From: Flectonema sp. DT1601
Lineage: Eukaryota > Euglenozoa > Diplonemea > Diplonemida > Diplonemidae
Length of the DNA stretch: 64,000 nt
Direction: 5' to 3'
Assembly: GCA_964019425.1 (NCBI GenBank)
Contig: OZ025783.1
Coordinates: 1,054,001 to 1,118,000, forward strand
Every line of letters begins with the position of its first letter. Position 1 is the first letter of the stretch. Positions 1 through 10,700 of the stretch are shown here, piece by piece. The notes below the pieces were generated by a model. It ran no database searches. It saw nothing but the letters and a program-made list of their open reading frames with translations, and was not told the DNA's origin. A program made the translations under genes and the position numbers.

Positions 1-343
1 TCAGCGGAGATGGAATTCCAGCCAACACCGTCCTCCTGGGTGATGGCGATCTTGATAGTGTCGAAGATGTTGAGAAACCTTCTTTAAGATCATCATAATG
101 GAATAGCTGAAGTGCATCTCTCGGTCCTGGAGGTGATCTCAATCGAGGACCTGGAGGAGGATTTGGTTTCGGTGACAGTCTGCGACCAGCATTTGTTTCT
201 GCTGAATATGGTGTTTCCATAAACAACGTTCTCTCCACTCCATTCTCTGAATCCTCGCGTATCTTCTTCAGCAATGATTCTATCTCCTCCGCTTTCTCTC
301 TTTCTTTCGCTAAGTTATAGCGTAGCACTGCAGCTTCCTCCAT
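1..343 (-). CDS. Partial gene: N-terminal coiled coil plus proline/serine-rich tail
   Basis: An open minus-strand frame starts at the ATG at 343-341 and runs off the left edge without a stop, giving about 114 residues. The N-terminus (MEEAAVLRYNLAKEREKAEE) is charged and heptad-like up to about residue 40. After that it is rich in Pro, Ser and Arg (NPPPGPRLRSPPGPR, SRSPSPRR), so probably disordered. A pyrimidine-rich stretch ending in CAG lies 10 nt before the ATG, as at the other genes here, which supports this start. I do not recognise the family. The product could be a cytoskeletal or phosphoregulated scaffold protein, but the C-terminus is outside the window. The frame also stays open a few codons upstream of the ATG, so an internal exon is not excluded. 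Confidence 0.6.
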   Translation of the reverse strand, partial: MEEAAVLRYNLAKEREKAEEIESLLKKIREDSENGVERTLFMETPYSAETNAGRRLSPKPNPPPGPRLRSPPGPRDALQLFHYDDLKEGFSTSSTLSRSPSPRRTVLAGIPSPL

Positions 344-825
344 CTGCTGTGTACTGGATAAGAAGATTTAGTTTATTAATCTCAAAAACTAAACAGTGAA
401 TTGAACCCTCCCCACAGTCCATGTGGATGCTGTTTGAGAACATTATAAGACTTTCATCACAAGATACGTAAAGAACGATTTAAACAGTTGGTCGTTAGAG
501 AGTTCTTTGACTCTCTTTTTCTTTCGGATCTATTTTCTTTCTTCTAAATCATATTCCGAACTGTCAAGGATTCTCCAGAAGAACAATAGGAAAACATAAA
601 TTATTATAAATAATTATCAAGTGGGATATACATGACCTCTATCATGTATGTGTTGTTAGTTTTTTTTCTTAGAAATCTCATAAGGATTACATTTGGTACA
701 ACAGATTCCTCAATAAAAAGAAATTAATTCGAATCATATAAGCATACTACAAGTACTAATGTATTAGTAGTACCATCGCTGTAATATCAAAATAGTGGAA
801 CTCAGGCAAGAGGAAAACGTTAAGA
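344..825. other. Intergenic spacer
   Basis: AT-rich spacer between two minus-strand genes. It holds the acceptor-like CAG for the partial gene at its left edge and otherwise no supported feature. Confidence 0.5.
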
Positions 826-1416
826 TTAGTGATAAATTGGATCTTCAAACAGAGCGAGGTCTGCAATAGCACCTGCCCATTGAGCTGGTTTCCATCTGCC
901 AAGTTGGCCGATAGTTTCAATGCCAAACCTTTTGAAGTCTTCATTAACACGAGGACCTACTGCTACTAGTGATGCTAGAGGTTCATTACATAAAGATCGA
1001 AGACTCTTAGTCTCGTGTTGCATATCAACAGCTCTGATTAGATTCATCGTTGATTCTTCACTTCCTCCTGATGTTCGTTCTGTTTGAGCCATAATACTTA
1101 TGGAATGAGCTAATTTATAAACTTCCCACCTCGCTAAGTCTTCAACTGTTGCTATGCCATACCTTCTAAGAACATCGCAATCAGATTCATCAATTCCGGT
1201 TAGTATACTCGGCTTGTGTCGTAGTAGTGAATGGAAATTAGCTTTCTTCCCTCCCTTCTGCAGAGCATCCGAAATATTCAACTTCGTTGCGGAATAATCA
1301 ACAGAGACTCGAGGTTCTGCTGTGCTAATTGATACTCGTTGTGACCTCGGTGTCTTGGGGGTCCTGTCTCCACCAAAGTCTCGCATTCGTTTGTCCTTTC
1401 CTCCTCCGGACTGCAT
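826..1416 (-). CDS. Small protein with two helix-hairpin-helix-like repeats
   Basis: 196 residues, start ATG at 1416, stop TAA. The first 60 residues are basic and Ser/Thr-rich (KTPRSQRVSIST) and probably disordered. Two related blocks follow at about residues 67-110 and 142-190. They share the pattern L-x-G/A-(I/V)-x5-D-x-L/F-x-R-(Y/F)-G-I-x-T-(V/I)-x2-L-x-RW, seen as RRYGIATVEDLARW and KRFGIETIGQLGRW. Short helical pairs with a GI turn of this kind resemble HhH/DUF4332-like folds used in DNA or protein contacts, so a scaffold role is possible. That is inference; I do not recognise an ortholog. An AACAG preceded by a TA-rich pyrimidine tract lies 25 nt before the ATG. Confidence 0.7.
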   Translation of the reverse strand: MQSGGGKDKRMRDFGGDRTPKTPRSQRVSISTAEPRVSVDYSATKLNISDALQKGGKKANFHSLLRHKPSILTGIDESDCDVLRRYGIATVEDLARWEVYKLAHSISIMAQTERTSGGSEESTMNLIRAVDMQHETKSLRSLCNEPLASLVAVGPRVNEDFKRFGIETIGQLGRWKPAQWAGAIADLALFEDPIYH

Positions 1417-2047
1417 GTTTACTACTTTAGCTTCCTTAGAACTGTTAAATAAATAAAATAATGAACAATACTCACATTTGGTCTTACACAGAAATCACAA
1501 ATTGTTTGACTTTTCCTATTCCAGCGTATTCTAAGGCAACAAGTAACCTTCCGAAATCCCTTTTTACTGTTCAGTGCTTCAGTTGCTCACGAGTACATTA
1601 TTGACTGACTCTGATATAAATGAGATGTACACAGAAATCATACTTTCACAACACGGTAACCAGAATCACGTGGGATTGGGAAGGCGTGGGGGTGGTGAGG
1701 GTGGTGAGCAGTCTTTACAAACGGCTCATTTTCAACGAAGCGAATAAGTTACTGGCAAGTAGCCAAACAAGCAGCACGGCGAGCGATTATCAAGAAAAGA
1801 AAAGAAAAGGAAAAACCAGAAGAAACACAACAATAGACAACATACAAAAAAAAAAAAAGAAAATGAATAACGGGTGGCTAAAGAAAGAAGCATTGCAGGG
1901 GGAACACGACTTGTTCGGCCTCTTTTAATCGGAAAAAAAAGGGGGTGAAACTTCGACTATCAGATTATCGTCCCATTCCCTGTAGTCCGTTACAACTTAC
2001 AAAAGGGGGAAAGAAGAAAAAAGGCAACCCTGCTAATAGAATCTGTC

Positions 2048-2092
2048 GGTGGTATCACACTACCACCTGTCACGGATCACCATCAGGTACGT
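2048..2092. repeat. Structured motif, copy 1 of 2
   Basis: A perfect 7-bp hairpin (GGTGGTA, loop TCACAC, TACCACC at 2048-2067) is followed by CATCAGGTACG. The second copy at 2361-2392 keeps TACCACCTG, a TCAC core and ATCAGGTACG at almost the same spacing, but has lost the left hairpin arm. Function unknown; it could be a small RNA gene or the remains of a repeat. Confidence 0.4.
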
Positions 2093-2360
2093 AAGAACTA
2101 TCTTCGTACCATTCATAGAGTTAATCGGAAACAACAATAGTGTTTAATTTTTTTATTTTAAAAGTCATGGAATGTCAAACACGCTTGCTTTCAGAAAGAG
2201 AAGTTGTTTCCTTTTTTTTTTTTTTTTTTTTTTTGACAACCCCTCTTCGGATTAGAAACTAAAAAAAAATTAACCGAGACTGACAATCCAATACTTGTGT
2301 AGCATTTTGTGGGATTCACAGGTACACGAAAATACACAGAACCACATTAAAGATTGAAAC

Positions 2361-2392
2361 TACCACCTGCTCACATACACATATCAGGTACG
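2361..2392. repeat. Structured motif, copy 2 of 2
   Basis: Matches the motif at 2061-2091: TACCACCTG, then TCAC, then ATCAGGTACG, with spacing differing by one base. It lies about 300 bp from copy 1 in the same orientation. Confidence 0.35.
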
Positions 2393-3407
2393 CAATGTAC
2401 TTACAGAACAAAAAGCACAAACCGTAGTTAAAACTGCCTTTTTTTTGGATGAAAGGATGACCATTCTCGTGAAAAGTGCAAAGGCAAAGAAGGGGGGGGG
2501 AAATGAAATACGAAAAAAAACGGAAAGGCTCCATAATAAGGGGGAAAAAAAAAAGAGAATTCGTACACGCAAAGAACTATTCCGACAGACCGCGCTCAGG
2601 ATGATCAGGATGATAGCCAGAGTACAGTTAGATAAAAGTCATGACTGAAAGGAATACGAAAAGTTTTTAAAAAATAAAAAATATAAAAAAAACATCGAGA
2701 AGGACTCGATACTTGCCCGTCTTGCACTAACTTACCAATAAGTTTTTATTGGGAATGAGGGCCTATGTAGAAATAGATTTTTTCCACATACATCATCCCA
2801 ACAAGTGAACACGGAGTTCAGCTGCAAAGAAAAAAAGCGAAACTCTCCACTAACTTGTTTGATTGAAAAATCCAACGTGTCCCATTTAGTCGCTGGAATT
2901 ATGAGATGAACCAAATGTCAATCACGAAATGGGACATCAGGGTATTGGTTGCCTCTTTATTATTATTCTTTTTTTTTCTTTGTTCTATTCCTTGTATGTT
3001 AGTAATTTTTCTACTATGGTGTGGTCTGGGAGTGGAATGAGACCCTTTCTTTTTTTTTTTTTTTTTTGGGAAAAGGGGATTATCGGCAGCAGCTTAACTT
3101 TCAATAGAGACATTGAGAAGCACATACTCTGAACAATAAATAAAAAAAAAAAAAAAGAACGGGGGAAAAAAAAATTTAAAAAGAATTATTCGCAAAGAAT
3201 TTACAAATCGCCTACATATTTTATTCATACAAAAATCTGTGCGCAACTCTTTTATTGCTTCTCTCTTGCTACTTCCTTCATTACTGACATCATAAACACT
3301 CAATAATATCAAAAAAGACACTATATACTGGCGCATTAAGTGCCATTACAAGAAACTGGGATGAGCTGGGGAGGGGAAGTCACTTTAATTATCTCACTTC
3401 ACTTCGT

Positions 3408-3537
3408 CTTTTTTTTTTTGTTTTTTGTTTTTTTTTTTTTTTTTAATCTTTCGTTTTTTTTTTTTTTTGTTTTTTTTTTTGTTTTTTTTTAATTTATTTT
3501 TTTGTTTTTTTTGTTTTTTTTTTTTTGTTTTTTTTCC
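3408..3537. repeat. T-rich low-complexity tract
   Basis: About 130 bases that are almost all T on the plus strand, broken by single G, C or A bases. Any protein read from it is an artefact. Confidence 0.85.
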
Positions 3538-4148
3538 CGTAAATATTGGGTTCATAATGATTAAAAAAAAGTGCCCTCCAGCAAAATTTCTTCAGTCTTA
3601 CAAAATATTTCATCGGACTCTCTCTCAAACGCGATTGGGCTGTCGTAAGGTATGACATTCTTTTTTTTTTTTTTTTTTTTTTTTTTTTGCCAATAATTGA
3701 AACCATAAATTGTCTACTGAGTAGCAAATCACATTGAAAAAGGGGGAAATTTTTCGGACAAGAAGTTGCTCACTATTCGAAGTGTTGTAACGCCTGCTAC
3801 CTGAAGGAATCAGAAAAGCCTTTCGGAAATTTAATTGAAAAAAAGTAAGGGGGGAAAAAAGAGGGGAAAAAAAGACAGAACAGCTTTTTTTTTTCAGTAT
3901 TCCACTCTGGCCTCAAATCTTTCGGCCCCTCGAGCAGGTATGCTGCCTATAAAACAGTTTTTTTTTTTTTTTTTTTAAATTTATGCATCTACTTCGGCGT
4001 TTATCCGCCGAAATCAGATAATGACTTCACAGGCGACGCTGTTATTAAATTTCACTAAATACTACAAGTGAAGTCTCTGGTCTAACATTCAAATGGTCCA
4101 AACTGATCGTCTGGAGATGTGGTGCTTTCACGTTCCTAGTTTTAAGAT

Positions 4149-6803
4149 CTATAATGGAACAGCTGGAACTGGTGTATCAAGACCCACACCATTAACTTGC
4201 ATGGCCTTCGGTATCTGCGGAGATGGAGGTGTATTTAAGAATCCCCAGAAGTGCTCGTACTCCAATGATTCTATCATCGAGTCCGTTATACCGATTGTCG
4301 TCGCTCTGCCGACGGCCTTCTTTGACCAGACAGAGAGAACCAACTCACGAGTCTTATTTTCTTCAATATGTTCCAATCCTTGAAGTGCCTCAACAACGAC
4401 TAAGTAACTGCCGGGTTGAACTTGTGGTACCTTTCGACATATATTAGCATGCGGAGCGAATGCACCATCTAACTGACCTGTTTCATCAAGTATAGTAGCG
4501 TGAGAGTATTGAACACAATTCATTTCACTTCCATCACCCTGTTTGATAACAGTGAATCTGAGGGTTGCAAGATTCTTTAATGGATGGTTAGGTGCGAGTT
4601 CTCTTCCAGTTTCCTGGTGAATAGAAACCCACAAGTCAGTTGGCTTAAGGATATCAAGTTGAACAACAAAGTTCAGAAGACCTGATTCTTCCTGAATATT
4701 TCCCTTCCAACGAACATTCGTTAACTGGGATGGCTCTGCAGGTACGTGTAAGAATCCACACTTCGAAAACCATCTTACGCACTCACTGTATTCCATCCAC
4801 GATGTGTCAACAGCAGGTGGGTAGCCAACTGCTTTTGCTACTTCCGGGTGGTCCTTCCAGCGTCCACTTTTAATAGACCAGAGACCATTACTATCAGAGA
4901 GGTCTACCCAAGGGTTTCTAATCTTAACAAGTTTTAGTAGTTCTCCGTTGTTGAGCTTTACTTCTTTCATATCCAAAACACCAAAACTGTAACCCGCAGC
5001 AAGTCCAACTTCAGCGTAGTCAGCAGCAATATCTTGTGACCGAGCCATGGCTTCCATGTCTACACCATCAGTACTGAAGTATAGACAGCCAGGATTATTG
5101 AAGAACAACTTCTTTAAAGGATCCCATAAATGATCTTCAACATCACCATCAGGGTTTAGATAAGTGACAGGAAAACCTGACATATCACAAAGAGCATCAG
5201 CCGCTTCACCGAAAGCCAGCGCTTGGTAGTAACCATGAAGCTTTGCATAAGCCTTTTCTAGAAGTGACGCCCACGTGTGTTCGATTTCAGCACATGTTGC
5301 AAAACAAGGCAAGTTTCCCGCACATGGAACATAGTCATCAACGACTACATCATGATACCAACCATCTTTACATATCTTTATTCTTACTAAACCACATGCG
5401 TGTTCGTCTTGAATTTGTGCAGAGAATCCAGTTTCTCTATTGTAACCGAAGAGAGGATGGATAAGAGTTTCTGGTTTCTCACACATGATAGTTGTGGCGC
5501 AGAGTAACCAGCAATCAAGTTCTTGTGATCTCACTAAGTAAGGTGATGGACTGACTGTATCAAGAGCCAAGTGACTCGATGCATCAAATGAACGAGGTCG
5601 CCTCCATGGACGAGTTCCTTTATCGTCAAGTTGTAAACTACTGTCAGATGGAGGGAATTCTGGGTCGATGAACATCGTGTCAGTTTCCAGACATAAACTT
5701 ATAAGTTCATCATAATCTTTTTTACACAATGGATTATCAGGTGATGTTTTACCATAAGCTGGGAATAACTGAATGAGTTGAGACAACTCATCCTTAATAG
5801 CGATATTCGCTACATCAGCTCTCACCTGCATAGCAACCTTATCCTCAGGTGCTGCATACGTTGGAAGTGATTCGAGTGAAGTAATTCCATTCGGGAACGA
5901 CCCTTGAATAAATGGCAATGTCTCGTAAGGCATTACTATGATTTCAAACTGACCTTCACTGTTAACGCTGACATCTCGACGTGAAGCTGCAGGGTTGGCT
6001 TGTACTCCAAATCCAGCCTTCAGAGTAATTTGATAATCGAACGTTGCATTAAAAACATAAACTTCATGAGTAGGATGAGTTGGGCTAATCTCTTTTAGAA
6101 TTAAGTAGAGAACATCTTTTCGTAGGACGGTTTCAGTTCCGCGGACATCAGGTTTCTTCCTCTTTTTTAGATTAAAACCAGATGAGCGGAGTCTATCAGG
6201 AGCCGGCCCGTCTTGAGGAGAATGAATTGGAGATTTGTTACCATCACCACCAGCGTGCATTCCATACCAAGTCTTCCTACCTAATGATTCAAAGAAACTG
6301 TTAACTAAGTCAACAGACTTTTCCTTAGCCCATCGCTCCATCGCATCATTCTTACGAGATTCCCACACCTTTTTGTTGTACCGAGCAAGTTTATCTGCAG
6401 GAACTTGCTCATCCAAAAGATGCCAAATTTGTATTTTCGACTGCGAGATCAACACCTTACTGCACTCAATAACAAATTCATTAAACAGACCTCTAAAGGC
6501 TGGTTCCTGGAGGGCTTTTTGATGAAATTTTGGCAGCTCTGATTCGTGTTGATCCAGTGCGCCAGCGATACAAAGTTCGTATTGGGTTTTTCCCGCATAG
6601 AATGTACGTGAGAAGTCCTCATTGTTACCAAAGTAATCTACGTAGACATTGCTGCCGGCTACATTTGCTGGGACGTCTACCTGTGGAGGGTTTATATCGT
6701 CATTCTGGGACTGTAATTTGTTCTTCGAGGAAGCTGCGGCACCTCCTCCTGCACCGGCTGCACCACCCGACCTGCTTGCTGGTTTTGAGTCACTGCAACC
6801 CAT
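4149..6803 (-). CDS. Calpain-like cysteine peptidase family protein, catalytic His replaced
   Basis: 884 residues, ATG at 6803, stop TAG. The N-terminus MGCSDSKPASRSGG has Gly2 and Cys3 for myristoylation and palmitoylation, as in kinetoplastid membrane-anchored calpain-like proteins. A helical region follows (about 60-180), then a DUF1935-like domain at about 225-320 (EVYVFNATFDYQ, EIIVMPYETLPFIQGSFPNG), then a C2-family peptidase core at about 385-650 and a domain III-like C-terminus. In the core, the Cys motif survives (LDCWLLCA, near residue 430) and so does the Asn motif (KIRNPW, near 630). The usual GHAYS histidine region reads AGYSFGVLD, with Tyr at the His position (near 604). It is therefore probably a non-proteolytic scaffold or regulator, as many kinetoplastid calpains are thought to be. 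A TTCTAACAG acceptor-like site lies 13 nt before the ATG. Confidence 0.9.
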   Translation of the reverse strand: MGCSDSKPASRSGGAAGAGGGAAASSKNKLQSQNDDINPPQVDVPANVAGSNVYVDYFGNNEDFSRTFYAGKTQYELCIAGALDQHESELPKFHQKALQEPAFRGLFNEFVIECSKVLISQSKIQIWHLLDEQVPADKLARYNKKVWESRKNDAMERWAKEKSVDLVNSFFESLGRKTWYGMHAGGDGNKSPIHSPQDGPAPDRLRSSGFNLKKRKKPDVRGTETVLRKDVLYLILKEISPTHPTHEVYVFNATFDYQITLKAGFGVQANPAASRRDVSVNSEGQFEIIVMPYETLPFIQGSFPNGITSLESLPTYAAPEDKVAMQVRADVANIAIKDELSQLIQLFPAYGKTSPDNPLCKKDYDELISLCLETDTMFIDPEFPPSDSSLQLDDKGTRPWRRPRSFDASSHLALDTVSPSPYLVRSQELDCWLLCATTIMCEKPETLIHPLFGYNRETGFSAQIQDEHACGLVRIKICKDGWYHDVVVDDYVPCAGNLPCFATCAEIEHTWASLLEKAYAKLHGYYQALAFGEAADALCDMSGFPVTYLNPDGDVEDHLWDPLKKLFFNNPGCLYFSTDGVDMEAMARSQDIAADYAEVGLAAGYSFGVLDMKEVKLNNGELLKLVKIRNPWVDLSDSNGLWSIKSGRWKDHPEVAKAVGYPPAVDTSWMEYSECVRWFSKCGFLHVPAEPSQLTNVRWKGNIQEESGLLNFVVQLDILKPTDLWVSIHQETGRELAPNHPLKNLATLRFTVIKQGDGSEMNCVQYSHATILDETGQLDGAFAPHANICRKVPQVQPGSYLVVVEALQGLEHIEENKTRELVLSVWSKKAVGRATTIGITDSMIESLEYEHFWGFLNTPPSPQIPKAMQVNGVGLDTPVPAVPL

Positions 6804-7775
6804 CTCCTGTTCTTAACTGTTAGAAGGAAGTTTAATATATCACATTACTTAGTTAATTAAATTATTAAATTCTTCTAAACGTCGTTGTTTGCTGTTTGAT
6901 GGGAACCTAAGAAAAGAATAAAATAGTTTAGTTCAACACAGGAATCAAGTACCTCCGAAGTAGTCGTATAAATGAAATTTAAGATTAAGATAAATTAGAC
7001 TGCAATGAAATATCAGAAAAGAAAGTAGCAAAGCGGTCAGCGATTCCAAGTAGGTAAAAGAACAAACGGTGGATGAAGGCAAAAAGTATAAAGATTTTCA
7101 CAGTAGTAAAATCATTTTTATTTTGACTAGATAATTGCCGAGTAGATATATATTAGAGACATATTAAAAAAGGAAAAACAAAGAACGTTGTGCACCATAA
7201 CCCCGTAAAAAGGATCATATTGTACCGCCAACTATATTAATTAAGTAAACGCATAACAAAAGGGGACTTTATTCAGCTGCCTTGTGAACCTTTAAAGCCC
7301 TGCCCTGCACATGACATGAAGAAGGACAAGAATAAACAAATTCAGACACATAATAAGGAACTGAACAAATTCGTTGTTTTTTTTAGTATCAGAAAAACAC
7401 CTGCTTTCACAAACAGATAATAAAAATTAAAAAAAGAATTATTTTTGAAAAGGGTAAAGGGATTATTTACGTACTCCCACGTCAGAGGTGAAATTCTTAG
7501 ATCGTGGGAAGACGAACTTCTGCGAAAGCATTCGACAAGAATGTCTTCATTAATCAAGAACGAGAGTGTGGGGATCGAAGATGATCAGATACCGTCGTAG
7601 TCCACTACTGTAAACGATGCCGTCTCAGGATCGAGAGATGCACTTTTGGCTCTCACGGCACTAACCCCTGAAACGAGAAATCAAAGATTATAAATTCAGG
7701 GGAAAGGGGTGAAATGTTTAAACACATAAACATATGTATTGTATCATAAACCTTACTAATATATGAGACAGCTAC
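6804..7775. other. Intergenic spacer holding an SSU rRNA fragment
   Basis: Between the calpain-like gene and the giant coiled-coil gene. Apart from the rRNA fragment at about 7455-7700 and the acceptor site next to 6803, I see no coding or structured feature. Confidence 0.5.
7455..7700 (+). rRNA. Fragment of nuclear SSU (18S) rRNA, probably a pseudogene
   Basis: The plus strand from 7481 to 7686 reads like the universally conserved central/3' part of eukaryotic 18S rRNA. Landmarks in order are GTCAGAGGTGAAATTCTTAG, GAAGACGAAC, GCGAAAGCATTC, TCATTAATCAAGAACG, GGGGATCGAAGATGATCAGA, TACCGTCGTAGTC, AAACGATGCCG and CGAGAAATCAAAG. Ends are approximate because the flanks blur. The rest of the 18S gene is absent here, so this is an isolated piece of about 210-250 bp. 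It is antisense to all neighbouring genes, starting 90 nt past the giant gene's stop. The variable part (GTCCACTACTGTAAACGATG) looks euglenozoan to me, which is a judgement from memory. Confidence 0.85.
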
Positions 7776-10700
7776 TCACTTTAGAACTGTTGTTTTTCTG
7801 GATGAAATCGGAGGTAAGTAACAACCGTCGGCATCGATGTCATCAACGACCTCAGGAACTGGGTCCCTACTAACTGTCGTTGTTTTAATTGAATTACTAT
7901 TATTCATTAGCTGCCTGCTAATGTGAAGTGGTATCGACGTGTTTTGAACTCTGACATAACAAAGTCTTTCTCTGCATTTAATTAACGATTGCAGGTATCG
8001 TCCAGCAACAACAGTAAGTCGTTTGTTACCAGTTAAATCGATCTCTTCTATCGATGGGTGGTCCTGAATAGATTCACAAAGTATTTTAATATCTTCATTA
8101 GAGAGACCATTATCACGAAGAGAGATCTTTCTCAGTCTCGACGCCATTCGAATGACGTCAAGAAAAGGTTTTAAAGAAGCGATGTAGTTGGTGCTCAGAT
8201 CTAATAGTTCTATTGAATAGTCACCTGGAACATTACAACTTGTCTTTGAAAAGAGGGAATTAGGTCTTTGACGATACCTTGAACACTCAAGTAAATAAAT
8301 ATCACGTAGCGAAACGTTTCTAGATTCATATTCAGTCTTCCTGACAGTGAACTCTTCAGATTCAAGTCTGGTGGCTGTGTTTGCGAGACTTGCTTCCTCT
8401 TCATCATCCCAGATGTGACTTCCCATCATTTGAGTTGTTTTCGGTATCGGTGCAACAGTTGAAGAACTACAATAAGATTTTATAGTAAATGGTGTCCAAC
8501 CATCCATTCCATTATCTGCAGTCTGTCCCCTTCCAGGTGTAGATAGCTTTCGATTCGTTTCAAACTTTGCAGGAGTCAAGTTGATATATTTATTCCTCTG
8601 CTGTGATATGAGGAGGAGTTGGTCTCTGTCACTGCTGCGAATGTCTTCTTCGACACATTGAATTTGAGCTTTTAGTTTCTCTGCTGCCTCCATGTCAGCT
8701 GTACTGTCTAACTGATCCATTCTCTCCTTTAAGAGTTCTAATACTCTTCGATTTTGGGATTGTCGTTGTGTTCTCATTTGAAGTATTTTTGTAGTCTTTT
8801 CTCTTCTCAGTCGCATTTCTTCATCGTGTGAGTGGTGTGACAGCGATGCTGTTCTGCTTCCGTCTCGCACCTGTCGCTGACGTTGAATTCTATTTCTGGA
8901 AGCTTCTTGTCGCTCTTTTACTTTTTGGATTTGTTGATCTCTCATTCTCTCGTGTCTCGCTAGTTCTCTTTGCTCCCATTCTAAGATTTTCTGTAATCTG
9001 TGATTTTCTGCTGCTTTATGTTTAGCTCTTAAAAAGGACAAAACCCTATTCTCATTTTCTTTTATCGCTGCTGCGAGTTTCCGTCTTTCTAAATCTTCTC
9101 GGAGTTGCTTTGCAGCAAGTCGGCGTTCCAGTTGCCGTCGCCACTCTTCTTGTTTTGCTGCTAAGTCGCGTAGGCGTTGCAGACGTTCCTTCTCTCGTTT
9201 TATATTATCCAGACGTTGCTGTCGTAGCCATTCTCTCCACTGAGCTTCTCTTTCGAGTTGTCCTTTTTCAAAAATATTTAAATATTTCATTCTGTCGGCA
9301 GCTTTGCGTTCGCGTTCTCGTTGCAACTCTTCTTGGCAGAGTTCCCATGCGCGGTCACCTCTTTGTTCAGATAAAGCTATATGTTGTATTCCTGTCTTTG
9401 CGTCTTTGTAAACTGGTAGACCATCCCAGTCAGAGAAATACTGTGCTCGGATGGCTCCAAATTTCATTGAGCCCCAACCATTACCAAGTTGGGTTTGTTT
9501 TGGATTATAAGGATCAGCTGTTGGATCGTGATGATTAATATTCGAAGACTTTCTATCAGTTGGATGTGACCATCCTCCTCCATGTTGCTTTCTATGAAAT
9601 GAATCATACTGTGAGTCCTTCGCATTTATACTTGAAGTTCTTCTTTCTGTCGATTGTTTAAAAACCTTTCGAATCCTATCAACTTCTTCTTGTTCTAATT
9701 CAATGCGGGAGTTGGATGCTTCATCGACATCCCTGCGATTCCTTGCAGCGAATAGTTTATTTATCTCTTTGTCTCTCTCTGATGATTCTGTTTGCAACCT
9801 CTCGTTTCTTGTCTTTCTGTAATCCAACTCAGCCTGTCGTCGGTTGCGTAATTCAGATAATTGTTGTTCTCGTTGATGTTCGTAGTCGCGTTCTGCTGCA
9901 GAAGTTTCGTCTATTTTTGATTTGATATTGCTGTTCGGAGTTCGTTTATACGCCTTTTCGAGAAGCTCTCGTTGAGACTCAAGATCTCGCTTTCGCTTTG
10001 TATGTAATCTGTTGAGGTATCGCTCTTCACGAGCATGGGAACGGTCTTCTTCATCATCTAACTGTCGAATAGTTCGATGATGTTTTTTATCTTTACGCTC
10101 ACGGCTTTTTTGAAGTTTTTTAATAGCGTTGTGCCACTCTGTAGTACCGTACTTATCGTCACCACTGTCGATTGGTACTTTTAATGTTGTTTTTGTTTGG
10201 TTTCCATCCTCTTTATCGTAGTGAGTCTCTTCAGCTCTGTGCCTCGCTCTTTGAATGTCTGTTTGTAGATCGTCTTGTAGTCGGTCTTGTAAGTCTTCCA
10301 TCTTACGTTCGATATCTCTTGCTGTGTGTTCATGGATTTCAATATCCTCTTCAAGAGCTTGTTCTTCGTCCGTAATCTGTCCTTGTAGATCTTCAACGTC
10401 TCTGATATTTCCGTCTTTCTGAGCTTGGTCTCGTTTCCTTTTAAGTCTAGATATTATGTGTTGGCCTTTGTGTCGTCGACGTTGACCAGTTTTCTTGATC
10501 GCCTTGAGAGCGTTGGCGTCGACTTGTTTTCGTCTTGAAATCCGCTGACGTCGTCTGGCAACGGAAGCATCAAATTCGTCTTCGATAACTGACAGTAAAT
10601 CGCTGTCTGGACTCACAGGAATTTCTGAACCCGTTGTTTGGTCCCAAGCACCTGCCCCATGAGGAGTGCTATCAACTTGACGTTGCAGTTCTTTTAAAGC

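Larger units (their letters stand above)
1417..4148. other. Gene-poor spacer of 2.7 kb with homopolymer tracts
   Basis: No coding frame here looks real: the short frames encode homopolymer-derived peptides. The stretch holds many A or T runs of 10-25 nt, a duplicated structured motif (2048-2092 and 2361-2392) and a very T-rich block near 3.4-3.5 kb. It lies downstream of the calpain-like gene in the direction of transcription. Confidence 0.5.

Noticed and set aside
1620-1928. 102-codon plus-strand frame
   Set aside because: Lysine-rich product of A runs on the strand opposite every supported gene, with no motif.
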